Source: Cloeon dipterum
Taxonomy: Eukaryota; Arthropoda; Insecta; Ephemeroptera; Baetidae
Assembly: GCF_949628265.1 (NCBI RefSeq)
Contig: NC_088789.1
Location: 21,879,883-21,943,882, forward strand
Length of the DNA stretch: 64,000 nt
Direction: 5' to 3'
In this document: positions 1-11,105 of the stretch, piece after piece
Position numbering within the stretch: the first letter of the stretch is position 1
How the letters are laid out: each line of letters starts with the position of its first letter
Position numbers and translations under genes: made by a program
Notes under the pieces: model-generated
Databases searched by the model: none
What the model saw: only the letters and a program-made list of their open reading frames with translations
What the model was told of the DNA's origin: nothing

Positions 1-9
1 AAACGATAT

Positions 10-2079
10 TCACCTTCCAAAAAGGGGATGCCAGAGTTGAGGAAGATTTCTGGTTGCCCCTTGCAAGCCCATAGTGAGACTGGGAGGCGGCGAGACTAGT
101 GGACCACTCTGTTTGGGGGCCTGCTTGTTTTTCTTGGGCATCAGGTCGCTTAGCGCCTTGCAGGCGATGCGGGGCTTTGGTGGCCCTTGGGCTGGTGGAT
201 TTTTCATCGGCGCAGCTGCGGCGGGCGTGAATTGCATTTGCTTGGTGGGTGGCGGAGGAGTGTGCCACGTATCCATCGGGGGCGGCACGCAGAAGCCCAT
301 GGCCGCCAGGTGGAGGGCGGTCAGGTCGGCCGGCGGCCACGCGGGCGGCTTCGGAAGGGCCCAATCGTGCGCGGCCCACGCGAGCAGCTCCGAGTCGGAC
401 CGCTGGAGCAGCGCCTGCAGCCGGTCCAGGGAAACGGCGATCACGTCTGGCGAGAGGGGTGCAGGGGGCAGGGCGAGCAACCGGGGGATCTCGGTCGCAG
501 GGCTGGCGAAGAGGGCCGATAGTCTCGACTGGGGGATCAGCAGAGGGTCCGGCACCCTGAGTTTGGACATGACCAGTCTCAGCTGCGCTAACGCGTCCAG
601 GGGCGCCGCAGGCGCAGGGGGTGGCTGGACCCTCTTGGGGGTGGTGGAATGGTTCGTGATCAAAAGCTCCATCAACATCGACTCCTGCTTCTTCTCCCGC
701 AGCAGCTCCCTCAGGGTGGGCTCCTGCTTTTGCTTCTTGGCCGGCACCTCGGTGTTCTCGATGGTCCTCTTCATCGGCCTCTCGTGAACGTGGGCTGGCA
801 GCGGTGACAGCATGGGCCTGGGCACGCCGGGCAAGGCCACTGGCAGGGCCTGGTGCGCCGGACTGGGTGTCCGATACTCGCAGGGAGGCTGCTGCAGGAC
901 CGGGCTCGGCAGGGGTTTGCGAGGGAGGGGAGGCAGGCGAATCAAGGGGCTGCGGCATGGCAAAGGGCCCGGCTCTCGCTTCTTGGCGCTCAGGTCGGCC
1001 ACCTGCTCGGGGTTGATCACCACTTCCTCTTCTTCCGGAACCTCCATTTTAACACTGTATCCCTTCAGGTTCAACACGGTCACTTTCTTCTCCTTAATCT
1101 CCTCTGGCACCGATTGCGCCGGCTTCTCACTTTTTTCGACCACTGCCGCCTGCTCCCGCGGCTTGTCAACAAATTCGTCCTTGTCCTTGATGGAGCATTC
1201 AGAAGCGTCGGCAACACCGCAGTCCTTCTCAGGTGAAGCTTCTTCGCACTCCGACTCGTCCTCTGCATCGTCCATCAAGGTATCCTCCCCCTCAGGAAGG
1301 TCGGCCGCCTCCTCCTCCTCCTCAGGGTGATTTTCATTTTCATCCGCTTCAGGAACAACAGGTCCAGTCTCGATTTGCGCATGAGCGTCCTCTCGCGCAG
1401 GAAATCCACCTTCCTCGTCGTCATCCTCGTCAGGGACATCCTCCCGCTCAGGGTCGCTCTCAGGGTCGACCTGCACGTTTTGGGACTTGGCCTTGTCCTC
1501 CTCTCGCTCGGAGAGCTCCTCCTCGCTGAAACCAGCGCTGTCGGAGCTGTCCCTGCGGAGGGCGCTCTGCATCTCGGACAGGGTGTTGGTCCGGGGGATG
1601 GCCCTCCAGCCGGCCGGCGTCTTCGTCAGCCTGAGCCTGTTGCGAATGTCGTAATCCTCGCACCACACCTCCCCGATGACGCCCTCCTCGGCCTGTTTGA
1701 CCCACACGAAGATCGGACTGACTCGCGGCCTCTCCTGGTGCTCATGGTGGTGCCTACTTTTCTTCGACTTGCGTTTCTTCTTGCGTCTGACGTGGCTGAC
1801 CGGCGTGTCCAGCCTGTCCACCATGTCCCTGAGCAGGTCGGACACGGTGTCTTGCTCGACGACGCTGGTGCTGTCGTCGCCGCGCACCGAGTCGGGCGGC
1901 GTCGGCAGGCCCATCCGAACGTGCCCGTCCGACGACAACGACTCGAGCATATCCGAGGGCAGCTGGTCGAGCACCACCGTGCACCCTCCGGAGCGCGGCC
2001 CGACGTCGTCCTCGGACGCGAGCGGCGACAGCTGCGACAACCGCAGGGGCGACGCCCTCGGGCTCCAGCGCTTCATCAT
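10..2079 (-). CDS. Unrecognised acidic, proline-rich probable nuclear protein (possibly 3'-incomplete)
   Basis: This is a 689-codon uninterrupted frame, far longer than chance allows in this DNA. I do not recognise the family. The start is the first ATG (2079), with an in-frame TGA shortly upstream; the next codon is also ATG and has A at -3. Visible parts are a basic nuclear-localisation-like run at about residues 98-112 (RRKKKRKSKKSR), a compact globular-looking segment at about 118-163 rich in aromatic residues (FVWV, VWCEDYD, GWRAIPRT), a long Asp/Glu-rich stretch at about 185-285, a proline-rich stretch at 370-435, and two LXXLL-type motifs (LRELL 456-460, LMELL 469-473) of the kind that bind nuclear receptors. 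The C-terminal third is again Pro/Ala/Leu rich. The stop TGA lies inside GGAAG|GTGAAT, a good 5' splice site, so the true gene may splice onward beyond position 1. A nuclear transcription or chromatin role is inference only. Confidence 0.75.
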   Translation of the reverse strand: MMKRWSPRASPLRLSQLSPLASEDDVGPRSGGCTVVLDQLPSDMLESLSSDGHVRMGLPTPPDSVRGDDSTSVVEQDTVSDLLRDMVDRLDTPVSHVRRKKKRKSKKSRHHHEHQERPRVSPIFVWVKQAEEGVIGEVWCEDYDIRNRLRLTKTPAGWRAIPRTNTLSEMQSALRRDSSDSAGFSEEELSEREEDKAKSQNVQVDPESDPEREDVPDEDDDEEGGFPAREDAHAQIETGPVVPEADENENHPEEEEEAADLPEGEDTLMDDAEDESECEEASPEKDCGVADASECSIKDKDEFVDKPREQAAVVEKSEKPAQSVPEEIKEKKVTVLNLKGYSVKMEVPEEEEVVINPEQVADLSAKKREPGPLPCRSPLIRLPPLPRKPLPSPVLQQPPCEYRTPSPAHQALPVALPGVPRPMLSPLPAHVHERPMKRTIENTEVPAKKQKQEPTLRELLREKKQESMLMELLITNHSTTPKRVQPPPAPAAPLDALAQLRLVMSKLRVPDPLLIPQSRLSALFASPATEIPRLLALPPAPLSPDVIAVSLDRLQALLQRSDSELLAWAAHDWALPKPPAWPPADLTALHLAAMGFCVPPPMDTWHTPPPPTKQMQFTPAAAAPMKNPPAQGPPKPRIACKALSDLMPKKNKQAPKQSGPLVSPPPSLTMGLQGATRNLPQLWHPLFGR

Positions 2080-2840
2080 TTGGCTCGCACTCTCCGCCGT
2101 TCACTGCACTGCAAGGGCATGGCGACGTGCTCTCGTCCGCTTCTCGGCAACAACTAACTGCTGAGGGCCCCAACAACCGGTTCTTTTGGCCAACCGACGG
2201 CTACCGATACACCGTCCGCAGCCAGCACCAGCAGCAGCTGAATAAACCGACTGTTTTCTGCGCGCGACGATCGCTCCGAACCTCCGAAGTGCTCCGAACG
2301 GCTCCCCCGGCCCCGAGCGCCAGCTATAACGTTCGTCCGTTGCCTTCAATATTTAATATTCGCGCACTAAATCGAACCCGAACGCAAACTACGTATACGC
2401 GACCTTCGTACTCCTTCCGCTCTTTTTGTCGCCCGCCCTGCGAATTCTCCGGTTCCTCGTCGCGGCCGCCGCGGGCCAAACGGCTAGACGTGTCGGAAGA
2501 CTTGCGTTTTTCGGTCTCGTCCCTCCTGCGCAGTTGCCAGTGGGTGCGACGGAAAAATCTGGAACCGTGGAATATAAAGCGCGATAAACAAAATGAAATA
2601 ATAATAATAAAAAAAACAGCCCAACTCGGCCGCTCAACGAACCTAGCGACCGTGGATGATTGAGCGACGGGGGGAATTATTGTCTCGTCGCTCCCAATTA
2701 TTTTTAATAGATCGAATGCAGCGTGCGTGGATGAGTGGGAGATAATTAAAAAAGCAGACTCGGCTATATGGATGTGTGCTCACATGATGATGTTGATGAT
2801 GATACGGGAGGACAAGCAGGTGCACGCGGACAAGTGACAT
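2080..2840. other. GC-rich upstream region of the 689-codon gene, probable promoter/5'UTR
   Basis: Directly upstream of the minus-strand start codon the DNA stays GC- and CpG-rich to about 2550 and then turns AT-rich. Frames here open on several strands without family resemblance, as expected for GC-rich noncoding sequence. A promoter or untranslated first exon is the natural reading, but I see no clear TATA/initiator pair. Confidence 0.4.
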
Positions 2841-4361
2841 TTGGCATTTGCTGTTAATATTATGTATTTTGTGACGGTGGTTATGACGTGCAAGATTGCT
2901 GATGGGGCAATGTTACAATTTATGGCGCTATCTTTATGAAAATGTGAGCTAAAAATTTATCTGCACGAAGCAACAGCCAAAAAAAGCTCGGGCAAAGAAG
3001 GTCACAAGGTGACCTCTCTTTTCTAATTTATTATCAAAAGTGTCAGTAACGGGAAATAAGAAAAATTACAAAGTTTTATCTACAAATATGAAGGATTTTG
3101 TCCTATCAAATATTAAACAACGTGAAGATCTTTAGAAATAGTTTTTGCTCTTGACAAACAGGTTGATTTAACTTGAGAAAAAATCCATCGCTCCTGGCAT
3201 CGTTCAATTCATTTGAGTGTAAATTGCCGCTTGTAAACACGGTCTTTATCTTGACGCTTTTCTCTTTTGCCGATTAAACGCAGTGGCGATTGTTTGAAAA
3301 GTTTACATAATTTATGGGTTTGAGGCCAAGGGAAACGAAGCCGGGCGTGCGAAAGCCGGCGATAATTGCGCGAAATCAGTTTTTGCTGGTGTCTCGCCGA
3401 CCCGGCCCAGCGCGCGAGTGATGGCCTCTGCAGCTCAATCCGTTCGGTCGGTGCACAGCACATGTGCATGCAATTGCTGGCGACCGACACACACACACAC
3501 ACACATAGCCAGGCTTTCTCACATATGAATTGCGCAATCTGGACGTTTGTGTGTATACGTTTAAATATATTTATCGAGCAGCGCGCCGAGTGTGATTAAT
3601 TATAATACGCGCAGAGCAGAGCTTGCTCAACGGGCCGGCGGAATAAAATCGAGAGCAGAGCGACGTTTTCGTCGCGATATTCCATTCATTGTTGTTGTGA
3701 TGTGTGCGGCGGGCCGTTTGCTTTGCGCCGCACTGTACTTAACGAGAGGATAATGAAGCCGCGGTGCACGCCGGCGGAGGCGCACTCCGTGACCAAACGC
3801 TTCTCCTCCGCAGGCTGCGTTCCCACAGCCACTTCTGTCCGTCCATCCACTTTTCTTCGCTGCTCCTTCGTTCCTTCGTTCGCTTGCTCGCTCGTTCGTT
3901 CGTTCGGCTGATAAAATCAATTACGTGCCCCTAATGCCGTAGCCACGACCAACCAACGCTTTTTGCACAGAGCCTGAAAGCATTTCATCTGCAGCCGCGT
4001 TTTATTCGTTTCAGCAACAAAAGATGCTTGCGCACATCATTAGGTGTGTGTAAAGTAAAAGGCAACCTCACTCGTCTCTCACCGTGCTGGCTTGATGCGA
4101 GTTTATTCAAATCAATTGTTGCAAGTTAAGAGCCTAATTAGTCCGCTAAATAATGCCCTTGTTTTCCCAACGAGGAGATGATAAGCTGGATTATTTATGA
4201 AAGTAAATTCTGTATAGTAAAAGGGGATTAGGTGCCACTTTTATTGCCTTGTTTGCTATGGCGGCTTTCGTAGAATGTCTTCTTTCTCTTTTGGACCACA
4301 TTTTCCTATCTAATTCCGATAAATCCGAATAAAAGAATTGCTACATAGAAAAACAGAATAT
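2841..4361. other. Intergenic DNA with a GC-richer island and simple repeats
   Basis: No gene recognised. About 3320-3930 is visibly GC-richer than its surroundings. It includes a short (CA)n run near 3488-3506 and degenerate tetranucleotide runs of TTCG/CTCG type near 3867-3909. The rest is AT-rich unique-looking sequence. Confidence 0.5.
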
Positions 4362-4604
4362 AAACTAATACGAAATGAATAGAATATTTATTAAACGCCA
4401 ACGGCGTACAACTATTTCCAGCATTTATATGAGGCTGCTTTGGTTAAAGTCAAAGGTTTTAAAGGACAAGGACAATCAAGAATATGGTACATACTATACA
4501 GATCAGCATTACAATAACTACATTTGCATTTGTCAGTAACATCCAGGTGAAAAGAAGAATTTGTGCGAATAAGAAAATGATACGAAGAAAACTAATACGA
4601 AATG
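4362..4604 (-). mobile_element. 5'-truncated LINE (3' end) flanked by a 16-bp target-site duplication
   Basis: The insert (4378-4588) is the 3' end of a non-LTR retrotransposon on the minus strand. Read on that strand it encodes the end of an ORF2-like protein with a Cys/His knuckle (CKCSYC, then HILDC), stops at 4412-4414, and ends in a tail containing TTGTACGCCGTTGGCG followed by AATAAA-like sequence. The 16-mer AAACTAATACGAAATG occurs exactly on both sides (4362-4377 and 4589-4604), the hallmark of target-primed insertion. The 5' end is truncated to about 210 bp. The knuckle and tail suggest the I/Jockey/R1 group, but the clade is not certain. Confidence 0.85.
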
Positions 4605-6165
4605 GCTCTTATTTTTTGTAATGAAATGATTAAAAGATGTGCTTCTTTCGGTAGAATTTTGCGAAAAATCTATAATCCCTGGTATTAGCGCGCTGTTTCT
4701 ACTCCCCGAGCCTTATCAGTAGTCCTTTTTTACTTTAAAAACAAAATTTACACAACAGAATAAGCTGCAGAGAATTATAAATCAACGATTGTTTGAAACG
4801 TCTGATTGCTGAGCAAAAAAAAAAATCAAAAGAGTGGAACTCTACTTCTTTATCACGAAGACTGACGTGTTCCATTTTGACGGCCGGAACTGCTGCCCTA
4901 ATCAAACCAGGCTATAAGTGCTGGAGGTATTTCCAATACGATAAATTTGTTTTGAACAGAGGAAATAAAAATGCACTTGCAGGAAATTTTATTTTTTTGT
5001 TCCTTCTACAGTCTGTAAAATGCGTAGTAATAAAAAATGGCTTGAATAGAATCTCAACAACCTCCAGAAGTTGACTTCATTAATTAACAAGCAATTCTCG
5101 TGCTTCTTCAGATTTAATCCAATTCTTCACTTCTCACAGGAATCATATATAACTGAAGAATAAAAATCCGAGCTAATTGGGAGAGAGAAAAACGACATCA
5201 GAGCGTATATATTAAAGAGGTCGTTTTAATGGCTTTTGCAATATTCATAACGCAATTCGGCGTCAGCGTTTCGCAAAAATACTCTCGCCGAGAGCGCAGA
5301 AAAGAACAGTACGCTGTGTGTTTGAATGAAAGGACCCTTCAAAGTGCTGTTGTATTGCAGTCGAGACTGAGAAGTGAACGCTGCCGAACACAAAGGGCCG
5401 ATTAAGCCAGCCGAAGCACCTGCCGAGACTTTGTCGCAACTCCATAAGCGCCTAGCAGGACAAAACGCGTCTTAATTAGCGCACTTATTCGAGTTACACA
5501 TTATTGCGCGTGAATTCGGATGACGGGAGCAGTGCTCTGCGAAAAGTGATCAATAAAAACACAGCATCAGACGCGAGAAGCGGACGTTGCTCTCACTCAC
5601 TCGCGCGACATTATGAGATAAAAGCGCTGCGTACGCTTCAATTCGGAGTAAATTAGATTTAATGTATACCCAAGGGAAGTTTTATTTCAAAGCTGCAAGA
5701 ATTTAATTTCACATTTTCCTGAATGACACGGCAAATTTTGCTTCATGGCTTTTGTCGCGTAGGAGGCACAAGCCCGATTCTAATGAAAGGGCTCGTTTTG
5801 GCTCAAAAATGTGATGTAGGCGATGATTAAAGTGAAAACAGAAATAGCTTCCCAGTGGTACAGGGGCCGAGCCTCTAATATACATAAAAGTGGTGCCGCA
5901 CAACGAGAGGGCTCTATTTTATAAATGTTGCAGACTGAAAACGCTCAAATTTTACAGCTTGACGCACTGACAATAAAATTCACCATTTTTCAAAATGGAA
6001 AACAAAATATTCTGCTATGTTAAGAGAGTAGATTGGGTATTTTAAGCTGGATGAATATTTTTTCTGTGCGTCTGATTTACTTTTAGACGCCTAATGAGCA
6101 TGAATCACGCAATATTTAGACTTTTTTGGTCATTCAAACTACAATATAAAAGCTACACTTTTTTA
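4605..6165. other. Intergenic AT-rich DNA
   Basis: No gene, RNA or clear repeat recognised. Around 5230-5620 is modestly GC-richer, with several CGAG/GCGC-containing segments, resembling the other islands of the gene desert. Confidence 0.5.
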
Positions 6166-6601
6166 AAGAGGAATGATACTGCAAAAGCCTGGAAAATGCT
6201 TGTTGCCAATGCATAACCTCGCCCCTTAGGATTCAGTTAAAACCTTAATTGACCTAAGGAGCGCTGTAATTCTTTGAGAAAATTGGCTGGAAATTTAACG
6301 TGCTTTTCAAATGGTAATGGCTGTCTCCTTACTTGAAATCCGATTTAATTTCAAAACCAAGAGTTTCCCCAATAAGTGGCATACACCGTTGGACAGATCT
6401 CGACGAGAGGAATCTAAATATGCTAAGAAAATATGTTCAAGCACTGTAAATTTTGGAGAAAATTGGCAAAATTTGAATTTTTATTGTAGGAAGGTTCTTT
6501 TTTATTATTGCAAATTATTGAACAAATTGTTTATCGATCAATTGTTTATGGCATCCAACAATTCAAATAATTTTCAATTGTTGCCCAGTATCATTCCACT
6601 T
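6166..6601 (+). mobile_element. MITE-like element, copy 1 (full length, 436 bp)
   Basis: The ends are inverted repeats, AAGAGGAATGATACTG on the left and CAGTATCATTCCACTT on the right, and each is flanked outside by TA, as expected for TA-target elements such as Tc1/mariner relatives. The interior carries a family hallmark, CAGATCTCGACGAGAGGAAT. It is nearly identical to the copy at 30071-30508. There is no transposase, so it is non-autonomous; an open frame inside (about 6311-6604) has no family resemblance. Confidence 0.8.
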
Positions 6602-8989
6602 TAATCCTGGTTCGAAAAATAAAAAAATAATGTTTTCTAGAACTTTTTAGTCGTTTCTAGTTTTTGCTGGATATTTTCAAAAATTTCATTCGGCTCTAAA
6701 CAACAATTTTCTCGTCATATCACAGTGTATTTTTTTCTATTTTTGTTGTTTTTTAATCCTTAACAAATAGATATAGATCCAAACAGCCCAATAAATTTCG
6801 TGCCGTAAAGATAATTTTGGTGGAAAATGTTTTTATCAAATTTATTATCCTGTTGTGTTTTAGCCGAGAAAGTCAGTACCTGACTTGAAAGTGAGCTAAG
6901 GAAGAAGTTTAGGACCGCAAGAAAAATCAATAGTCTTTTTATTTCAATATATTCATCGAAATTCTCCAGTGAAACCATTTGAGTTTAATTTTTTTTAGAT
7001 CCTCTTTCTCTAATTAAGCATATAATAGACTTTTTAAATATGTTTCAAAGAGAAGAGCTTGAAGCTTTTAAAGCAATTTTCCTAATTTCAACTGGCGCAT
7101 CACTCGAACGCGACATTGAACCGCGCATCGAGCATTTTATCCGAATCGAAAACGACCTTCACGGCGTTAATTGGCAGACGGAAGAGCACCCTGTCGTCGA
7201 CAACTCAGCAGAGAGACCTCCAGTGGATAAAAAAGAGAAAGAAAGAGCCTTTCTGTTTACCGAAATGTACAAAAGCCGCAAAGCAGAAGCGGCGGCGGCG
7301 GCGGCGGCAGAGTGTCTTCTTTGTTCGCTTCTGCTGCCTTGGGTGGGCGCCTCAAGAATAAAAAAAAAATGTAATGTCGGGAGAGGAGACGGAAAATCTG
7401 AGCCGATTTGCATCAGCGAAGAGGTGAAACCCAGCTGTGTTGAATCGTATTTTACCGCGCGCGCGGCCTCACCGACCAAATAATTACATATTCCAGGGGC
7501 AGAGACACTTCCTGGAGAACACAATTGGTGCGTGGGAAACTGATATATAAGCCGCCAGGGTAAATAACTTTCATGTACTGCGCACATACATACTGATTTA
7601 TTGGCTCTCCTTGAACCCGACCGAGCAAATTAAACGAACATTTTCAAATTGCTGCTTTTAAAACTGTCGTTGTCAAGGACTCTTCGTGACAGTAATCAGG
7701 CTGTATATAATGTAATGTGGAAGAGTTTGTTAATGTAGATTTTCAGTTTGAGCGTTTTGCTAATGCCTAATTTCCCTATTAATGTGTTTTTTTTTGTAAT
7801 TATATTATGTGCTAATTTTGTTTTAGAAAAATCAACGGAAAATCGAAATAATAATGAGTCTGAAATCAGAACAGGGAAGACGATAAAAAAGTTGAATCAG
7901 TTATTTATAAAAAAGCCAGGTCATTTCCTTTTGTATATAGGAGCTTTTCAATTTGATTTGGCGTTTGAGATAATATTCATGCCGGTCAATCATGTTTCCT
8001 ATATAAGTTTCCCTTTATCCGTAAGGAAATATTGATAGTTTTGAAGTATTGGTTGCAATGCCATGAATTTTTTAAAATTTGTCACTTATCGATAATTTGA
8101 TACGTGCTCAACAACAGTTCCGTGTTTTAATATAAAAATTCAGCATTGAAATATCAATTTTATATACTGCGTGCGTTCCATAAGGATGAAAAGTTTCAGT
8201 TTGCTTGTCTTGCCCCATGTTGCACGATAATAAATATGACTCAAGTGTTCAGTTAATATATTATCTCTCAAGTGGCCTCTCGATCCGTTCTAAACAAATT
8301 ACTCGCATGCAAGAGTACTCGGCGATAGTAAACTGACAAACTGTGAACAAAATCCGTGTTTTTGTCGCAGACATAAATTTTACAGGTTGGCATGTCGCCT
8401 CAAGTGCACTCATGCGAACGTTCTTTTGACATCTCACGGCTTTTTCTCCAAATTATATCGTTTGATAAAATAACGATTAAAAAAATAAGTGAATTTGACT
8501 GTTGAATGGAATTAATTTCGCTTATCAATTCGTACCAGAGGAGTATACCGTGTACCTTTCGGGATCTATAGCTTATTATGAGTATTTTATCTCTATGAAT
8601 TTCACATCAGAAAATGCAAGGTGTTTGTTTTCTACCGAGATGACCCTAGAAATATTAAATGAATTTATTTCGCATGACGAAAAATGTCGAGCTTAGCGCG
8701 AGTCACCACAAAACCATCAAATCAATCTATACCAGAGAACGTTTTTAAAAATTTTTTTGCGTTAACAACTAAAATCACGTTCACCACAGGTGCTGATATG
8801 GCCTGATTACTAAGTCCGTGGCTTCTGTTAGCACTTTTCACTGCACTTGGACAGACTAAGAAGACAAAATTGCACATATTGTTTTCATTTTTTATCAATT
8901 TGACACATTTGAGACATTATTTTGAAGAAGAAAATGAGAGAACTCGTAAACACTTATAAACTTTTGTACGCATGAGGATTTTTATTTTA
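6602..8989. other. Intergenic DNA with GC-rich island at about 7080-7590
   Basis: No gene recognised. A frame of 147 codons near 7040-7483 runs through a (GCG)n-like tract near 7290-7307 and lacks family resemblance or splice context. The island 7080-7590 is clearly GC-richer than its flanks. The remainder is AT-rich. Confidence 0.5.
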
Positions 8990-9350
8990 AAATGATTGAC
9001 ACTGCCAATCCTTTAAGCCAAGATTAAACTAATCCCGTCAGATTCAGTTACATCAAAAAATGACCTCAATTTTCGAGGAAAGTGGCTGAAATGTAAGCCT
9101 GGTTTTCATAAATAGGTAGGGCTGTCTCCCTACTTGGAATCTTATTCAATTCCACAACAAAGAGTTTCCCCAAGAAGTGTCACACACAGCTGTATAGATC
9201 GCGACGAGAGGAGTTTGAAATCCGTCAAGAAAATATGATCAGGCGCTGTAAATTTGACTTTGTTAGGCCCTCTTTTGACTGTTGCACATTTGATCCTCTT
9301 CTCATTATTGTTTTTTTCCTATCGTATTGTTGTCTAGCATCAATTCACTT
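8990..9350 (+). mobile_element. MITE-like element, diverged copy
   Basis: The left end AAATGATTGACACTG and the interior hallmark with GATCGCGACGAGAGGAG align with the element at 6166-6601. The right end (AGCATCAATTCACTT) is degraded. It is shorter than the full-length copies through internal loss. Confidence 0.65.
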
Positions 9351-10849
9351 CAATTCACACAAAAAAATTAAATCGTCCTGGTCCCGGTAAAAACGTTCAA
9401 CAAACACCCAAATTTTCAGTGTCGAATTGATTGTTGACCTTTTCTTGCAACAAGGAAATTCGCGTTTGGTTGTTGAAAGTTACGCAATTTTTCCGGGACC
9501 AGGACGAAATCATGTTTTTACTTGAAGAATTTCTAGCAAAATGCGACACGATTCCTTTCGTTGACAATTCAAGATCTTATTCAAACCAGGAATTAGGCGC
9601 AGGGAAAGCATCACACATTTCCCTGAAGCATACAAAAATAACAATTTTTAAATTCTGAGTTAGAAAATCAAATTAAACTCTTTGCAACCTCGGATGACCC
9701 CCGACATTTTGTTCCATTCACCTCGGCGCTCAGAATTTCATTATATTTATATTTCTCGCATGCGTTGGTGGTCGATATACAAAGGATAAAAAGGACGGTG
9801 TGTATTATATTTGTGTCGGAAACATGCAGTTGGGAAAAGAGTGCAGCGCTGCGTGTAAGCCGAGCATTGGTGCACAGTGCGCCGCCGACGAGTGGCGGTC
9901 CGCGGCGAGTGCATGTAGTCGGCGAGCGCACAATTGAACGAGGGCAACGACCGCGCCCCGCGCAACAGCCATGGAAAGCTTTCTAGCGCACATCTCGCGC
10001 TCGTTGAATATATGTGTGTGTACAGTGGGTGGCTCGCAACGCGGCCCGCCACCCCGTGCAATATTATTAGACCCGTAGAAAAGCGTAAAAACACTCATTA
10101 GCCGCAAGGAAAGAGTGTCATGACGACTCTCTGCAGGTCGGAAAATCGTGTCGATTGCTGAATCCAGAAAAGGAAAACTGTCTATTTTCAATTCGTGATT
10201 GATAGCACCCACGCAGGAAGTGTGTCGAAATAGCGGGGACTGGAAAAGAAAGAACGCTGCGATAACTGCATACGTGGAAAATGTCCATTGGGGAAACGCT
10301 AATTGCACGCGGGCAATTAGGTTCCCTTGCGCCGAGCGTCCTCTTTGACGTATTTTTATCTTCTCTCCTTCACAAAGCTAGAGGTCACCAAGAAGGTCAC
10401 AAAACAGAATATTCAACCACAAAAACTACGCCACCAAAAAGACGGAAGATAAAGAATATAGCTCCAATAATACTCAAAAGTTAACTGTAAACCGCACGGA
10501 GAAAACAATATTCTGTATTTCCTTTAGTGCCTTTGAAGTATGAAAATATTTTGGATGTTTGTTGACTTAAAAACGCTGGAGAATCAAAGCCATTTTACAA
10601 AGAATATCTGAAATACTTGCGTAGGGGCTATTTTCTAGACGTGAAGAATATTTTTAGGGCGAAATGTTGCGAGAATTCGATGCGGTTTTATAGAAAAACA
10701 ATGAAACTCTTGGTGGGTTTTTAGCACAGAGTAGAATATTATAATTTTTAGGTAAAAAAGTAGTCGATCAAGCTGTCAGAGAGAACAAGGTGTTCTAAAA
10801 TGTTCAATCATGTATAGATGACCCTGACAAACTTCTAAAATTTAAATTC
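9351..10849. other. Intergenic DNA with GC-rich island at about 9740-10400
   Basis: No gene recognised. Several overlapping frames on both strands across 9740-10310 reflect base composition and lack splice context or known motifs. A candidate regulatory island. Confidence 0.45.
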
Positions 10850-11105
10850 GCCAAAATTTATAGCTCTTGACCTCATTTTCTCGGCAGATTTTGATTCTTC
10901 TTGTCAAGATCTATCCAACAGCGTATGAAACCTTTTATGGAAACTCTTTGTTTCGAAATAAATTAAGATTTCAAGTAGGGAGACAGTCCTTTTACCATTA
11001 TTTGAATTAAGCATGCTAACTTTGCTGCTATACTATAGCTATTTACGGTGCACCTAGGTCAATTTTGGCCCATAGAGATTAGTTAATGCATTGGAAACAT
11101 GGATT
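10850..11105 (-). mobile_element. MITE-like element, fragment in reverse orientation
   Basis: Reverse-complement match to the middle of the family. It includes the target-like hallmark (TCAAGATCTATCCAACAG), the AGGGAGACAGTCCTTT segment (reverse of CTGTCTCCTTACTT) and the CACCTAGGTCAATTTTGG segment (reverse of TTGACCTAAG). The terminal repeats are not clear. Confidence 0.6.

Noticed and set aside
74-787. 237-codon plus-strand frame opposite the first gene
   Set aside because: A shadow of the GC-rich coding strand of the minus-strand gene; composition is Gly/Arg/Ser rich without motifs.
6311-6604. 97-codon frame repeated at 30217-30477
   Set aside because: The near-identical peptides arise because both lie inside two copies of the same MITE; it is not a transposase or host gene.
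7040-7483. 147-codon plus-strand frame
   Set aside because: It includes a GCG-repeat alanine run, no recognisable motif and a longer opposing frame. Best seen as a GC island.
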